Assembly: GCA_016650365.1 (NCBI GenBank)
Contig: JAENVV010000161.1
Span: forward strand, 1 to 53,647
Length of the DNA stretch: 53,647 nucleotides
Direction of reading: 5' to 3'
From: Acidimicrobiia bacterium
GTDB lineage: Bacteria; Actinomycetota; Acidimicrobiia; Spongiisociales; JAENVV01
The position numbers and the translations under genes were made by a program. The notes beneath the pieces are model-generated. The model saw nothing but the letters and a program-made list of their open reading frames with translations, made no database searches and had not been told where the DNA came from. Within the stretch, counting starts at the first letter, position 1. Each line of letters opens with the position of its first letter. Below, piece after piece: positions 1 through 9,051 of this stretch.

Positions 1-329
1 GGAACTGGTAGTGACCAGACATAGTCGTAGACATCCTCGATTCGCTGACCGGAGATCACGCCAGGGACCAGAACAAAGCCGAGCGGGAACAAGGCCAACG
101 CCGGAACCCCGCTTACCAGGAAGGAAGCGGCTTGAGGCGAGAGGTCGCCGAGATAGAAACCGTACATGATGCCCATGCCCGCCCCCATCAGCGTTTGCAG
201 CACCAATGCGACGACCAGGTAGTTGCGCAGGTTCGTCAGCTCGAACCGGAGCATCTGCCGGTAGCTGTACCAGAGGTGGGCGGGGCCTCCCCTACGAATC
301 CATGGGTCTGTCCGCGTTGTGACCGTCAT
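1..329 (-). CDS. ABC-2 type transporter permease, N-terminal part only
   Basis: This is a membrane subunit of an ABC exporter, cut by the window edge after about 109 residues. The start is ATG at 329, whose ATGA overlaps the stop of the upstream permease (326-328), so the two are translationally coupled. The protein begins MTVTTRTDPW and then has a cytoplasmic stretch with MLRFELTNLRN followed by hydrophobic segments. Its sequence parallels the neighbouring permease (LLPITALVQTFTGAG there, VVALVLQTLMGAG here, and matching D-Y/DFI...S-P motifs). The two are therefore paralogous half-transporters that probably form a heterodimer with the ATPase at 1111-2049. The substrate cannot be read from the sequence. 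Confidence 0.85.
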   Translation of the reverse strand, partial: MTVTTRTDPWIRRGGPAHLWYSYRQMLRFELTNLRNYLVVALVLQTLMGAGMGIMYGFYLGDLSPQAASFLVSGVPALALFPLGFVLVPGVISGQRIEDVYDYVWSLPV

Positions 330-1114
330 CCTCGTCTCTTTGCCACAACGACGGCGACCAGGGTCGCCGCCAACGTCCAGGCCGAAAGTACGCCGTACGA
401 GAACCCGACATCGGACACGAGGCCATCAGTTAGTCCGTCGCGCACGACGTTCCCCATGTGCATGAAGGGCAGATAACGGTGGAGCGTCCCCAGCCAATCG
501 GGGAGATTCTCGACCGGGTAGCTGATCGGCGAGAAACCGAAAATCACGAAGATGAGGACTTGCGAGATCAAGCCAACCATGAGTGGCTCCGGCACCGAAT
601 GGGCATAGGCATGGCCCATCATTACCCCGGCAACCAGGGTCAGGAGCGTCGCGGGCACGATGAGTATGGACACATGAAATGTCGCGTCGTACCGCCATAT
701 GGCGACGAGCACTGCTCCCACTAGGCCCGGCAAGGCCACGACGCTGTTGAGAACCAACCATGCGGCCAGGGATGCACTTCGAGGAACCGGCATCGATACG
801 ATGAAGTCGTAGGAGCCCTCTTGCCGTTGCTGAGCCACCAATTGTGGTCCCATGACGAGACCGACGGTCACCAGCGAGATGACGACGGCTCCCGAAGCAA
901 GATAGAGAGCGATCCGGGGTGCCATATCCTCAAAGAAGAGCCCGATTCCCAACACCAGACCCGCCCCCGTAAAGGTCTGGACCAGCGCAGTGATCGGAAG
1001 GAGTAGCCGCAGTCGAGTCATTTCCCAGCGGAGCATGGACGCGAACCCGCGTAGCCAGAAAGCCACGCCCCGCTGACGAGCAGGAACTCTGACCGAATCG
1101 GCTACCGCCGTCAC
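326..1114 (-). CDS. ABC-2 type transporter permease
   Basis: A 262-residue integral membrane protein, the first permease of an ABC exporter. After an N-terminal cytoplasmic helix with MLRWEMTRLRL it has about six hydrophobic segments, ending in a short basic tail (VAKRRG). The motif QEGSYDFIVSMPVPRS between the second and third segments is typical of ABC-2 permeases. The start overlaps the stop of the ATPase gene by four bases (ATGA, 1111-1114), and its own stop overlaps the next permease, so ATPase-permease-permease form one operon. Such systems export drugs, lipids or polysaccharides; nothing here fixes the substrate. Confidence 0.87.
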   Translation of the reverse strand: MTAVADSVRVPARQRGVAFWLRGFASMLRWEMTRLRLLLPITALVQTFTGAGLVLGIGLFFEDMAPRIALYLASGAVVISLVTVGLVMGPQLVAQQRQEGSYDFIVSMPVPRSASLAAWLVLNSVVALPGLVGAVLVAIWRYDATFHVSILIVPATLLTLVAGVMMGHAYAHSVPEPLMVGLISQVLIFVIFGFSPISYPVENLPDWLGTLHRYLPFMHMGNVVRDGLTDGLVSDVGFSYGVLSAWTLAATLVAVVVAKRRG

Positions 1115-2049
1115 TGTTCCTCGCTCACGTGGCCGGTCAGGCGGATATAAGCATCCTCAAGCGTGGTGGCTCCTAAGGCGTACTCCTCGGCCAACCCTTC
1201 GGCCATCAACCGCTGGGCCCAGGCAATCCCGGCCGATGCATCTGACTCGGCAATCGCAGACACCAAGTTGTGACCCACCCGTCCTTCGAATCGCACGAAC
1301 TCCGGAAGGGCCGGTGTCTCCGTTCCGGGCGCAAGCATCACCTGTAGCCGCAATGAACCACTGTCGGTAGCCTTGAGCGACGACGGCGTGCCTTCGGCGA
1401 TCAACCGCCCCTCGTTGATGATCGCAAGCCGGTCTACCGACTTTTCTGCCTCCAGCACGTTATGGGTGACCAAGAGGACCGCCGTGCCCGCTTCTCCCAA
1501 CCGCCGGATTTCTGCCCACAGCATCCTTCTACGCAAGGGGTCAACATCGTTCGTCGGCTCGTCAAGAATCACCAACTTCCCGGGCCACACCGAGGTCATC
1601 GCGAACCCTACCAACCGTTTTACGCCTCCCGATAACTTGGCTCCGAGGGTATCTCGCCACTCCCCAAGGTCAAGGGCCTCGATGAGTTCGTTGGTTCGAC
1701 GTTTGACGTCCGCTCCACTACCGCCCCGGATCGACCCGGCGATCTCAATGGCTTCCCGAACCTTGAACGAGGCAATGGGCATCTGGGCTTGCGGCAAATA
1801 GGAGCAGAGTTGACGAGCGTGATCAGGATCAGCTACCAGGTCGTACGGTCCGATGGTGATACTGCCCTTGGTTGGCTCCAGCAACCCGATAACTTGTTTG
1901 ACCAGGGTTGACTTGCCTGCCCCGTTCGGACCGAGCAACCCATACACTTCGCCAGGGCGAATCTGAAGTGTGATCCCGTCATTGGCAAGCGGGGCGTCGT
2001 CGCCATACGACTTGGTCAGCTGATCTACCCGAAACGCCCAGTCGTCCAT
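1111..2049 (-). CDS. ABC exporter ATP-binding protein
   Basis: The energy-coupling subunit (312 residues) for the two permeases that follow. Walker A is GPNGAGKST at residues 40-48, the signature loop is LSGGVKR (139-145), Walker B is LVILDEPTNDVDP with catalytic Glu at about 164, and the switch His is in LLVTHN (about 196). The roughly 90 C-terminal residues after the nucleotide-binding domain match the accessory domain of DRA/CcmA-type drug and lipid exporters. A GAGGG ribosome site lies a few bases ahead of the ATG at 2049. The 179 bases between this gene and the next contain no gene I can support and should hold the operon promoter. Confidence 0.92.
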   Translation of the reverse strand: MDDWAFRVDQLTKSYGDDAPLANDGITLQIRPGEVYGLLGPNGAGKSTLVKQVIGLLEPTKGSITIGPYDLVADPDHARQLCSYLPQAQMPIASFKVREAIEIAGSIRGGSGADVKRRTNELIEALDLGEWRDTLGAKLSGGVKRLVGFAMTSVWPGKLVILDEPTNDVDPLRRRMLWAEIRRLGEAGTAVLLVTHNVLEAEKSVDRLAIINEGRLIAEGTPSSLKATDSGSLRLQVMLAPGTETPALPEFVRFEGRVGHNLVSAIAESDASAGIAWAQRLMAEGLAEEYALGATTLEDAYIRLTGHVSEEQ

Positions 2050-2228
2050 GCACGGCCCTCAGTCGCAAGAATTCGAGCCTATCAGTCCGGGCGGCGGAGA
2101 GGCTCAGCATTCGGCATCAGAAGGGTCGCGGCGGCCAGAGGAAGGTCGTCAGGCGCGCTCAACCGGCCGTGACACTCGTCGACTGACGGATCAAGGCGCT
2201 TGGTCGTCGGCCATCCGATCCGACCAAC

Positions 2229-3248
2229 TCACCCGGCGCGCACCAGCGGGGCGACCTCCGTTCCAAGGAGTTCAATCGATCGCAGGACCTGCCTGTGAGG
2301 CAAGGTTCCGACACTGATGTGCAACATGAAACGCTCGATGCCGAGTATGTCGCGCCACCGCAGGATCGTTTCAGCAACTTGCGCAGGGTCGCCGAGCACC
2401 AGAGAACCCTGCGGACTCCGCATCGAGTCGTACTGGGGACGGGTCATGGGACCCCAACCTCGTTCGGCCCCGAGTCCGGTCATGGCCTTGGCATACGCCG
2501 GATAGAACTCCTCGACAGCCTGATCCTCCGACTCGGAAACATACCCATGGGCGTGGACCGCCAAGGGCACCTTGACCGGGTCGAAACCGGCTTCCTTGAG
2601 TGACTTGCGGTGGAGGTCGGCAAGGCCCGAGAAACGAATCGGGCTGCCGCCGATGATGGCCAATGCAACTGGCAGTCCCCGCACCCCGGCTCGCACGATC
2701 GACCGTGGGTTTCCCCCAACGCCAACCCATACAGGCAGCGGGTCTTGGTCAGGGCGGGGATAGATGCCTTGCTCGACGAGTGGGGAACGAAACGTCCCGG
2801 ACCAGGTCACCCGTTCGTTGTCGCGTATGGCGAGCAAAAGATCCAGCTTTTCGGCGAACAACTCCTCATAATCGTCCAGCGAATATCCGAACAGGGGGAA
2901 CGATTCGATGAACGAGCCGCGCCCGGCGAGGAGTTCGGCGCGGCCACTCGACACGGCATCGAGCGTGGCGAATTGTTGGAACACTCGCACGGGATCATCA
3001 GACGAAAGGATCGTCACCGCGGAGCTGAGCCGGATCCGCTCGGTTCTTCCGGCGGCCGCCGCCAAAACCACCGTCGGGGTCGAGGCCGCGAAGTCAGGGC
3101 GGTGGTGTTCACCAACCCCGTAGACATCGAGGCCGACCTGATCAGCCAGTTCGATTTCTTCAACCACTTGCCTGAGCCGTACCGCGTGGCTAATCGGCGG
3201 ACCGTCCACAGGAATCGTTTCGGCGAACGTCGTGATCCCAAGTTCCAT
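2229..3248 (-). CDS. LLM-class flavin-dependent oxidoreductase
   Basis: A 339-residue bacterial-luciferase-like (TIM-barrel) enzyme that would use FMN or F420 to oxidise or reduce an unknown small molecule in the cytoplasm. It starts MELGITTFAE and carries the family features GVGEHHRPDF (about 46-55), SSAVTILSSDDPVRVFQQFA, GRAELLAGRGSFIESFPLFG and PVWVGVGGNPRS. A start 33 bases further upstream is possible but would add a Cys/His-containing tail not usual in the family. Nearest relatives are the group annotated as LLM monooxygenases of about 340 residues. It appears to be a single-gene unit. Cofactor choice (FMN or F420) is not decidable by eye. Confidence 0.86.
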   Translation of the reverse strand: MELGITTFAETIPVDGPPISHAVRLRQVVEEIELADQVGLDVYGVGEHHRPDFAASTPTVVLAAAAGRTERIRLSSAVTILSSDDPVRVFQQFATLDAVSSGRAELLAGRGSFIESFPLFGYSLDDYEELFAEKLDLLLAIRDNERVTWSGTFRSPLVEQGIYPRPDQDPLPVWVGVGGNPRSIVRAGVRGLPVALAIIGGSPIRFSGLADLHRKSLKEAGFDPVKVPLAVHAHGYVSESEDQAVEEFYPAYAKAMTGLGAERGWGPMTRPQYDSMRSPQGSLVLGDPAQVAETILRWRDILGIERFMLHISVGTLPHRQVLRSIELLGTEVAPLVRAG

Positions 3249-3338
3249 TGTCGTCTCGCTCTCGTGGTCGCAGGGCCACAACCTAATGGAGACACGCGTC
3301 TATTGCGCGGCGCCCGTTGGATTCTCGGGTGGTTGGTT

Positions 3339-4352
3339 TCACAAATCGACCGGCACCGGTGCCTTCTTCCGGACATACTGCCAAACGGAATACGTCACAT
3401 AGAGGCTTGCGGCGGTCGCCGGGCCACCAAGGCGCTCGAAACTTGCAACAAAAGCACCGACGATCATCTCGATGATTGCCACCACACCGACAACTGGCCG
3501 AGCCATACCGGCAGGAAGATCTGCCGGCACATATCTCAACAGAAAGCCTCTCGCTGGCGAATCATCCATCTGCATCAGACTTGCTACCTGGTCCACGTAG
3601 GGAGGTACCTCGCCCAACGCGCTCGGAGCCAGCATCGGGGCGTCATCAAAGGTGGCCGAGAAGTCGGCCGGCGTTGACCCACCGGATCCGATGGTGCCCG
3701 CCAGTGGAGGAACTGTCGTGGTCGTTTTTGTTGACGGCGGAACCGGCGCCGTAGTCGATGTCGTGGTTGATTCGGGGGCAGATCGAGCGATCGAGGTGGT
3801 CGGTGTGGTCGGCAGAGGGCTGGTCGTCATCGGGGTCGCCCTGATTGTGGTTGTGGAGGTCGTGGAGGTCGAAGCGATCGTCGTGGAGGTCGAGGTGGAG
3901 GTCGGGGGTATGGGAACGGTTGTGGTGGTCGTGGGCGCTGGGGCCTTGGTCGTCCCCGTCGTTGGTGGAGTCCAGGCATCGAACATCTCACGGGCTATCT
4001 GATCATGCTCCTCGGCCATGGCGTTGACCACGCTGACGAGGCTCTGGGCGATCACCACCAACTCGGGATCGTCACCAGCATTGGCGTACAACTCCACTAC
4101 CGCCTGATCGGAATAGGTGCCGATGGCCCCCACCGTCGAGTTGTAGTACTGCTGAGCTTCATCCTGGGTACGGGCGTTTTCAAGCTTGTTGTCCAACCAA
4201 TCAAGCTTTTCATGTGAGTTCACATCAAGCTGATTGATAACCGCTTCCATCTCCGAGTCGTTGTCAGCCAGAGCAGGCAACGCCAGACCACCTGCGATCA
4301 GCATTAGCAGTAACAGGATGGCAAGCCCCCGGTGCGCCCATAACGAATTCAT
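3339..4352 (-). CDS. exported Thr-rich linker protein with C-terminal membrane segment
   Basis: No known family was recognised. The 337-residue product has an N-terminal signal segment (about 9-29, ending ALPALAD) and a predicted helical domain (31-126) rich in acidic residues. A long Thr/Ser/Pro linker follows (about 128-215, with runs of up to five Thr), then an acidic patch and one or two hydrophobic segments (about 284-303 and 311-327) ending in a basic tail. This is a surface or periplasmic domain tethered at both ends. An open frame extends upstream to 4748, but that part lies antisense to the kinase gene. The ATG at 4352 directly precedes the signal segment, so I chose it. It is divergent from the sensor kinase at 4413, with only 60 bases between. 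Confidence 0.7.
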   Translation of the reverse strand: MNSLWAHRGLAILLLLMLIAGGLALPALADNDSEMEAVINQLDVNSHEKLDWLDNKLENARTQDEAQQYYNSTVGAIGTYSDQAVVELYANAGDDPELVVIAQSLVSVVNAMAEEHDQIAREMFDAWTPPTTGTTKAPAPTTTTTVPIPPTSTSTSTTIASTSTTSTTTIRATPMTTSPLPTTPTTSIARSAPESTTTSTTAPVPPSTKTTTTVPPLAGTIGSGGSTPADFSATFDDAPMLAPSALGEVPPYVDQVASLMQMDDSPARGFLLRYVPADLPAGMARPVVGVVAIIEMIVGAFVASFERLGGPATAASLYVTYSVWQYVRKKAPVPVDL

Positions 4353-4412
4353 ACCGATGTATCGGCCCCCAGGGGTCCAAACTTGAACCGTTAAAGGCTC
4401 AAGGTACGACCG

Positions 4413-5966
4413 GTGAATACCGATATGACGGTCATGGGGCGCTTCGACACAAAGACCATTGTGATGGCCGGCTTGGCCATCGCCATCACCGTACTGACCG
4501 GTACGCTCGGCGTTGTATTCGCACAAACCCAACAGGTTGAGCGCGTAGCGCTGGCCGCTACCGAGCAGGCGCAAGCCGGCCACGCCCTGCGCTTGATCGA
4601 AAGTATGGACAGTCGAGCCCAGGGAGCTCTCATTACCGTGGCGGCGTACAACGCCGGATTGACGGGCGAGCAGGAGCGAACCGACGCCATCAATGCCGTT
4701 GCCCAGGCGGAACGGGCCATCGCCATCTCGCCCAATCCGCTTTTCCAAGGTCGCTTGGCAGCCGAACTCTCAACGTTCATCGGTCTACTTGAGTCCGGCG
4801 ACACGACGGCCTCCCGCCGGCAGCTTGACGCCTCGGTTGATGATGCCGCCGAAGCGGTGCGCTCCAGAGCGAACGCGGCATCCCAAGCAGCAGCCACGGT
4901 GATCGAAGTCGAGACCGGGGTAGCGGGGAACTGGGGACTCGTGACCAGTTTCGGAGTCGGTCTTTTGGCGCCGCTCCTGGCATTGGCGACCTTCAGAACC
5001 TTTGTCAACCGGCGCCGAAAACAAGACATCCTCGAGCAGGACCTGCTGCGAATCCGCGAACTCGGCCAGGCCAAGGATGAGATGATCGCCAACCTGAGCC
5101 ACGAGCTCCGCACTCCCTTGACCGGTCTCTATGGCTTTGCCCTGGCGCTCGAGGATATGGGATACGACGATCCCAAGATGACAGCCGAAATGAACGGCTA
5201 CATCATCCGAGACGCTGCCGATCTGAGCCGAATGGTCGAGGACCTACTGGTGGCTGCCAAAGCGGCCAATGATGGATTGTATTTCCAGCCCGAGACGGTC
5301 AGCATCGTGCGAGAAATCGAAGAGGCACTGGTGCCGTTCAGGTGGAGCGACAAGACATTTATCAAGAAGGTCGATGATGAAACTGTTTTTGTCGACCGAC
5401 TCCGGGTACGCCACATTCTTCGGAACCTGATCTCGAATGCCGAGAAGCATGGGGGTACCACGATCACGCTCCTCGGCAAAGTGGAGGGCGACCGATACCG
5501 ACTTGAAATCATCGACAACGGACCCGGCGTGTCCGAGGGGTTGTCTGCTCGCCTGTTCGAACGATTCGTCCATGATGGCGATGCTCCGCTGACCAAAGGA
5601 AGCGTTGGCGTAGGTCTTTCTGTAGCTCAAGCGCTGGCGGTCGGCATGGATTGCCGGGTGACGCATGAGCAGAGACTCGACGAGACTGTCTTTATCATCG
5701 ACATGCCCCACGCCGTCGGATCCGACCCGGCGCCCCTCCCCGAATGGGATGACCAGGAACTTACAACGTTCGTCAAATCGGTGAACGCCCCAACCTTGCC
5801 GGCGGCTCCGGGTCCGGCCAGGACGACTCCACTGCGCTCGAGGGTTCCCGACAACGACCACTCCAATGCGCCTGCTCCGCGACCTGGCAAGACCTGCGCA
5901 CTGCTGAGTGCCCCACCTCCGGCGGACCCTTTCGCGAACCGGATACGGACACAAGCGAGCCGCTAA
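4413..5966 (+). CDS. orphan membrane sensor histidine kinase
   Basis: A 517-residue two-component kinase. It has TM1 at about 15-37, an extracytoplasmic helical region at 38-172 and TM2 at about 173-195. The dimerisation/phosphoacceptor box NLSHELRTPLTG follows (His about 230), then the ATPase domain with N box LISNAEKHGG (about 339-348), G1 IIDNGPGV (367-373) and G2 GSVGVGLS (396-403). The last 70 or so residues are a Pro/Ala-rich tail of unknown role. The start is GTG at 4413 with AAGG eight bases upstream; ATGs at 4425 and 4434 are alternatives. No response regulator is adjacent. The divergent exported protein may be its partner or target, but that is inference. Confidence 0.88.
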   Translation: MNTDMTVMGRFDTKTIVMAGLAIAITVLTGTLGVVFAQTQQVERVALAATEQAQAGHALRLIESMDSRAQGALITVAAYNAGLTGEQERTDAINAVAQAERAIAISPNPLFQGRLAAELSTFIGLLESGDTTASRRQLDASVDDAAEAVRSRANAASQAAATVIEVETGVAGNWGLVTSFGVGLLAPLLALATFRTFVNRRRKQDILEQDLLRIRELGQAKDEMIANLSHELRTPLTGLYGFALALEDMGYDDPKMTAEMNGYIIRDAADLSRMVEDLLVAAKAANDGLYFQPETVSIVREIEEALVPFRWSDKTFIKKVDDETVFVDRLRVRHILRNLISNAEKHGGTTITLLGKVEGDRYRLEIIDNGPGVSEGLSARLFERFVHDGDAPLTKGSVGVGLSVAQALAVGMDCRVTHEQRLDETVFIIDMPHAVGSDPAPLPEWDDQELTTFVKSVNAPTLPAAPGPARTTPLRSRVPDNDHSNAPAPRPGKTCALLSAPPPADPFANRIRTQASR

Positions 5967-6084
5967 GAAACTCCCCGACTGGTCGAGCCCACAGCAATCG
6001 GGTCGGGCCAATCATCGCCGGACCCCATCGCATAAACTCATCGCGAAGGGTCCGAGGCGAGGCTCTCGCATCGAAAGGTTCACC

Positions 6085-6471
6085 ATGACGACACGATCGA
6101 AGGTTCTCTGGGCGCTCCAATGGTTTCTGGGAATCTTTTTCACCTTCACCGGAGTTCTCCATTTCGTCGTCCCAGAAGGGCTTCCGGCCGCCATGGGCTG
6201 GATGTACGAACTGAGTGACGGCCTTCACCTCGTCACGGGAGTCGCGGAAATCCTCGGGGGGATCGGCTTGCTGCTTCCAGCGCTCACAAAGATCAAACCA
6301 ATATTGACCAGTCTGGCCGCAGACGGCCTCGTCTTGCTGATGGTCGGCGCCATCATTTGGCACGCCGGACGAGGAGAGACCCAAAACATCATCCAGAACA
6401 CCGTCCTGGCGGGTTTACTCGGATTCATCGCCTACGGCAGATGGAAGCTCGAACCCCTGCCGGAGAAGTAG
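6085..6471 (+). CDS. DoxX-like small membrane protein
   Basis: A 128-residue four-helix membrane protein of the DoxX/DoxX-like type. Typical features are LQWFLGIFFTFTGVLHFV near the start, a central AEILGGIGLLLP segment, two more hydrophobic segments and the ending AYGRWKLEPLPEK. The frame is open far upstream into the kinase gene, but ATG 6085 has an AAGG ribosome site seven bases ahead and starts directly before the first helix, so it is preferred. Family members have been linked to redox and stress functions, but the exact role is unclear. Its stop is only four bases from the stop of the convergent ABC permease. Confidence 0.8.
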   Translation: MTTRSKVLWALQWFLGIFFTFTGVLHFVVPEGLPAAMGWMYELSDGLHLVTGVAEILGGIGLLLPALTKIKPILTSLAADGLVLLMVGAIIWHAGRGETQNIIQNTVLAGLLGFIAYGRWKLEPLPEK

Positions 6472-6475
6472 CCGG

Positions 6476-8137
6476 TCAGTTTCGAATATCTCGCCGTTCG
6501 AAGAAGAGCACAGAGGCGGCGACCGCCAGGACGCCTGCCCCGAGCAGCACGCCCAAGTTCGTCCAGCTGATCCCGTTGCTGAGCGGTTGATTCTGTGCGT
6601 AGTAATAGAATGGCGACACCCGGGCCCATTCGGCGAGATTGGCACTCACGGGGAAATAGCTCGCAATCACAAAACCCACCAGACCAACGCCGATACCGAC
6701 ATACGCGGCCGCTTTGGCGTTCCCGGTCATTGCCCCCCCAAGGAGCGCCATCGCGCCCAGGAAAAACCCGAACGCGAAGGCCTGGCTAGACGCGCCGGCG
6801 ATATTGAGCATCGAAATGTCGAGCCCTCCCAGCAAACTCCCGGCAGCCGTGCCGGCAAAGGTTGCAAATCCGAGCAAGAACGCCATGCCCAAAATGGCAA
6901 CGGACTTCTCGGCGACGACCCGGGAACGCTTGATGGGGTTCACCAAAAGTAGATCCATGGTTTGGGTTCTCTCTTCCCCAGCCAACGCCCTGGCCCCCAT
7001 CATGATGGTGATGGCACCGATGGCTCCAGGTACGACCATGGAAAAGAGCTCTCCGTGAAACCACCCGGCCGGAGTGGACATATCGACCGACCCGACGATC
7101 GCCAACAGGCCCTCCGGCATGACCGACATAAGGTCGGAGAGCACGCCCTTGAGGGCATTGAAAAACGGGCCCATGATGAGGGCTGTGTAGAAGATCGCCG
7201 CCGCTGCGATCGTCCCTCCTCCCTGATGATCGGACAGAGTCTTGATGGCGATGTTGGCCACCTGAGCCTTGCCTGTGATCTTTTCGGCGTACGCGGCCAC
7301 CCTGGGATGGTTCTGCAGGAGGCGTTCAAGCAAATTGCCGTCCACCCCACCCGACCGAAGATCCCGCCGATTAATGCCGACGACAGCTCCGCCGATCAGG
7401 AGAGCGCTGACCCCTACCAGGACAGCCAGGTGACCTGGCTTCAAGCCATTCTGGAGGGGCTGACTCGAATTGAAGTAGTACCACGGAAAGACCTTGGCCA
7501 CGTTCTCCCAACCCTGTAACAATGGGAGGAACCCGGCAGCCAGAAACGAAAAAATGAGCAAGCCCGCCGAGGCACCCGACGCCGCTCCGGCGTTACCGGT
7601 CCACGCCCCGATGAACAGAGCCAGGGACCCGAAAAAAAGTGAAATGGCGAATACGTGGACGCTCATCGCGCCAATCGAGAGGCCAACCGTATTGGACCCG
7701 ACGAGCGCCACGCTCGCCACCGAGCCGAGCCAAATGAGCATGGAACCCACCGCGACGACCGCGAGCATCGCCCGCATCTTGGCAAGAAGTACCGTCGTCC
7801 TACTCTTGGGGTTGGACAGCAGGAGTCCGATCGTGTTGTCTCGTTCTTCGCCCGCTATCGCCGAAGTGCCGATCGAAATGGCCAGGCCACCGAGCACCAT
7901 TGGTGCGATGAGGTTGAGCATCTCTCCAAGTACGATCGACGTGCCGGTCCCATCGACCGAAATTCCCATCGCCGACAAGTACGCCTCGGGAAAGCTGGCG
8001 GCAAACTCAGCTATCACCTGGTCGAGGTCGGAGTAGACCCACACGGCAAGGGCGACCATCGCCGATACCGACATCACGCCTATCAACAACCCAAAGGTTC
8101 GTTCTCTAACAGTCTTGGAGTAGATGGTGGCGAGCAT
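6476..8137 (-). CDS. duplicated ABC exporter permease (two fused halves)
   Basis: A 553-residue, roughly twelve-helix permease built from two homologous halves. Each half carries the same cytoplasmic motif after its second helix: AGEERDNTIGLLLSNPKSR in the N-terminal half and AGEERTQTMDLLLVNPIKR in the C-terminal half. The fusion explains why only one permease gene accompanies the ATPase. The start codon shares one base with the ATPase stop (TGATG at 8135-8139). Order in the operon is regulator, ATPase, permease. This layout is common for actinobacterial exporters controlled by a GbsR-type regulator. The substrate is unknown. Confidence 0.88.
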   Translation of the reverse strand: MLATIYSKTVRERTFGLLIGVMSVSAMVALAVWVYSDLDQVIAEFAASFPEAYLSAMGISVDGTGTSIVLGEMLNLIAPMVLGGLAISIGTSAIAGEERDNTIGLLLSNPKSRTTVLLAKMRAMLAVVAVGSMLIWLGSVASVALVGSNTVGLSIGAMSVHVFAISLFFGSLALFIGAWTGNAGAASGASAGLLIFSFLAAGFLPLLQGWENVAKVFPWYYFNSSQPLQNGLKPGHLAVLVGVSALLIGGAVVGINRRDLRSGGVDGNLLERLLQNHPRVAAYAEKITGKAQVANIAIKTLSDHQGGGTIAAAAIFYTALIMGPFFNALKGVLSDLMSVMPEGLLAIVGSVDMSTPAGWFHGELFSMVVPGAIGAITIMMGARALAGEERTQTMDLLLVNPIKRSRVVAEKSVAILGMAFLLGFATFAGTAAGSLLGGLDISMLNIAGASSQAFAFGFFLGAMALLGGAMTGNAKAAAYVGIGVGLVGFVIASYFPVSANLAEWARVSPFYYYAQNQPLSNGISWTNLGVLLGAGVLAVAASVLFFERRDIRN

Positions 8138-9051
8138 CAGCCAACCACCTCTGACGTACCCGGACCCCGGTAGTAGGCAAGGAAGATTTCTTCGAGATCG
8201 GCCTCTGAACTTGTGAGATTGATGACGTCGTGATCCGTCGCAGCCCTCAGCAGCGAGGACATCGCTCCTTCAAACGACACGGTGGCTGCCGTGCCTTTGA
8301 CGGACACGCTCTTGACTCCAGCAACCCCCGCAAATACGGACTCCGAAATCGGATCAGCGAAATGCAGGGTTACTTTGCGGATCGCCTTTTCCTTGAGCGA
8401 CTCCATGGTGTCAACCACTGCCAGACGACCTTCCCTGATGATGGCCACCCGGTCTGCGACCCGCTCAACCTCGCTGAGCGTATGGCTCGACAAGAACACG
8501 GTTCGACCTTCTCCGGCTACTTCCCGCAGCATGGCCTGAAATTCTTGCTGGACCAGCGGATCAAGGCCGCTGCTCGGCTCATCAAGAATGAGAATGTCCG
8601 GCTTGTTCATGAACGCTTGTATCAAACCAACCTTCTGCCGATTACCCGACGACAGGTTGCCGATCTTTCTCGAAAGATCGGAGTCCAATCGACCCGCAAA
8701 TTCGTCGACCACCGACCAGCTGACGCCACCGCGCAGGTTCGCGAAATAGGTGAGCAACTCCCGACCGGTCAGCTTTGGATACATGGCGAGGTCCCCGGGA
8801 ACGTATCCGATGTGTTGACGGATCTCAACCGCATCTTCGTGTGAGTCGAGACCCATGATGGTCGCCGTCCCTGACGTGGGACGGATGAGGTCCAGGATGG
8901 TCCGCATGGTTGTCGTCTTGCCGGCTCCGTTCGGGCCGAGAAAGCCGAATATTTCACCCTGGGCGATCTCCAGATTCAAGTCCTCAAGCGCCCTGACCTC
9001 TCCGTAGTGTTTGGTCAGCCCCCGGGTGACGATGGCGGGTCCGTTGCTCAT
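8137..9051 (-). CDS. ABC exporter ATP-binding protein
   Basis: A 304-residue ATPase partnering the fused permease. It has Walker A GPNGAGKTT (39-47), signature LSSGNRQK, Walker B ILILDEPSSGLDP and switch-His segment VFLSSHTLSE. A small C-terminal domain follows, similar to those of drug exporters of the BcrA/DrrA group. The start ATG at 9051 has an AGAGG ribosome site and overlaps the regulator stop by four bases (ATGA 9048-9051). A longer open frame to 9099 would run into the regulator gene and adds no conserved residues. Note LSSGN in place of LSGGQ, which is common in this subgroup. Confidence 0.92.
   Translation of the reverse strand: MSNGPAIVTRGLTKHYGEVRALEDLNLEIAQGEIFGFLGPNGAGKTTTMRTILDLIRPTSGTATIMGLDSHEDAVEIRQHIGYVPGDLAMYPKLTGRELLTYFANLRGGVSWSVVDEFAGRLDSDLSRKIGNLSSGNRQKVGLIQAFMNKPDILILDEPSSGLDPLVQQEFQAMLREVAGEGRTVFLSSHTLSEVERVADRVAIIREGRLAVVDTMESLKEKAIRKVTLHFADPISESVFAGVAGVKSVSVKGTAATVSFEGAMSSLLRAATDHDVINLTSSEADLEEIFLAYYRGPGTSEVVG

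Noticed and set aside
2610-3677. A 355-codon plus-strand open frame opposite the LLM enzyme gene
   Set aside because: The minus strand encodes a convincing flavin enzyme there, and the plus-strand product is His/Arg/Gly-rich with no motif.
3652-4002. Plus-strand frame encoding a long Val/Gly-rich product
   Set aside because: It is the antisense reading of the Thr-rich linker of the exported protein at 3339-4352; Thr codons read backwards give Val and Gly.
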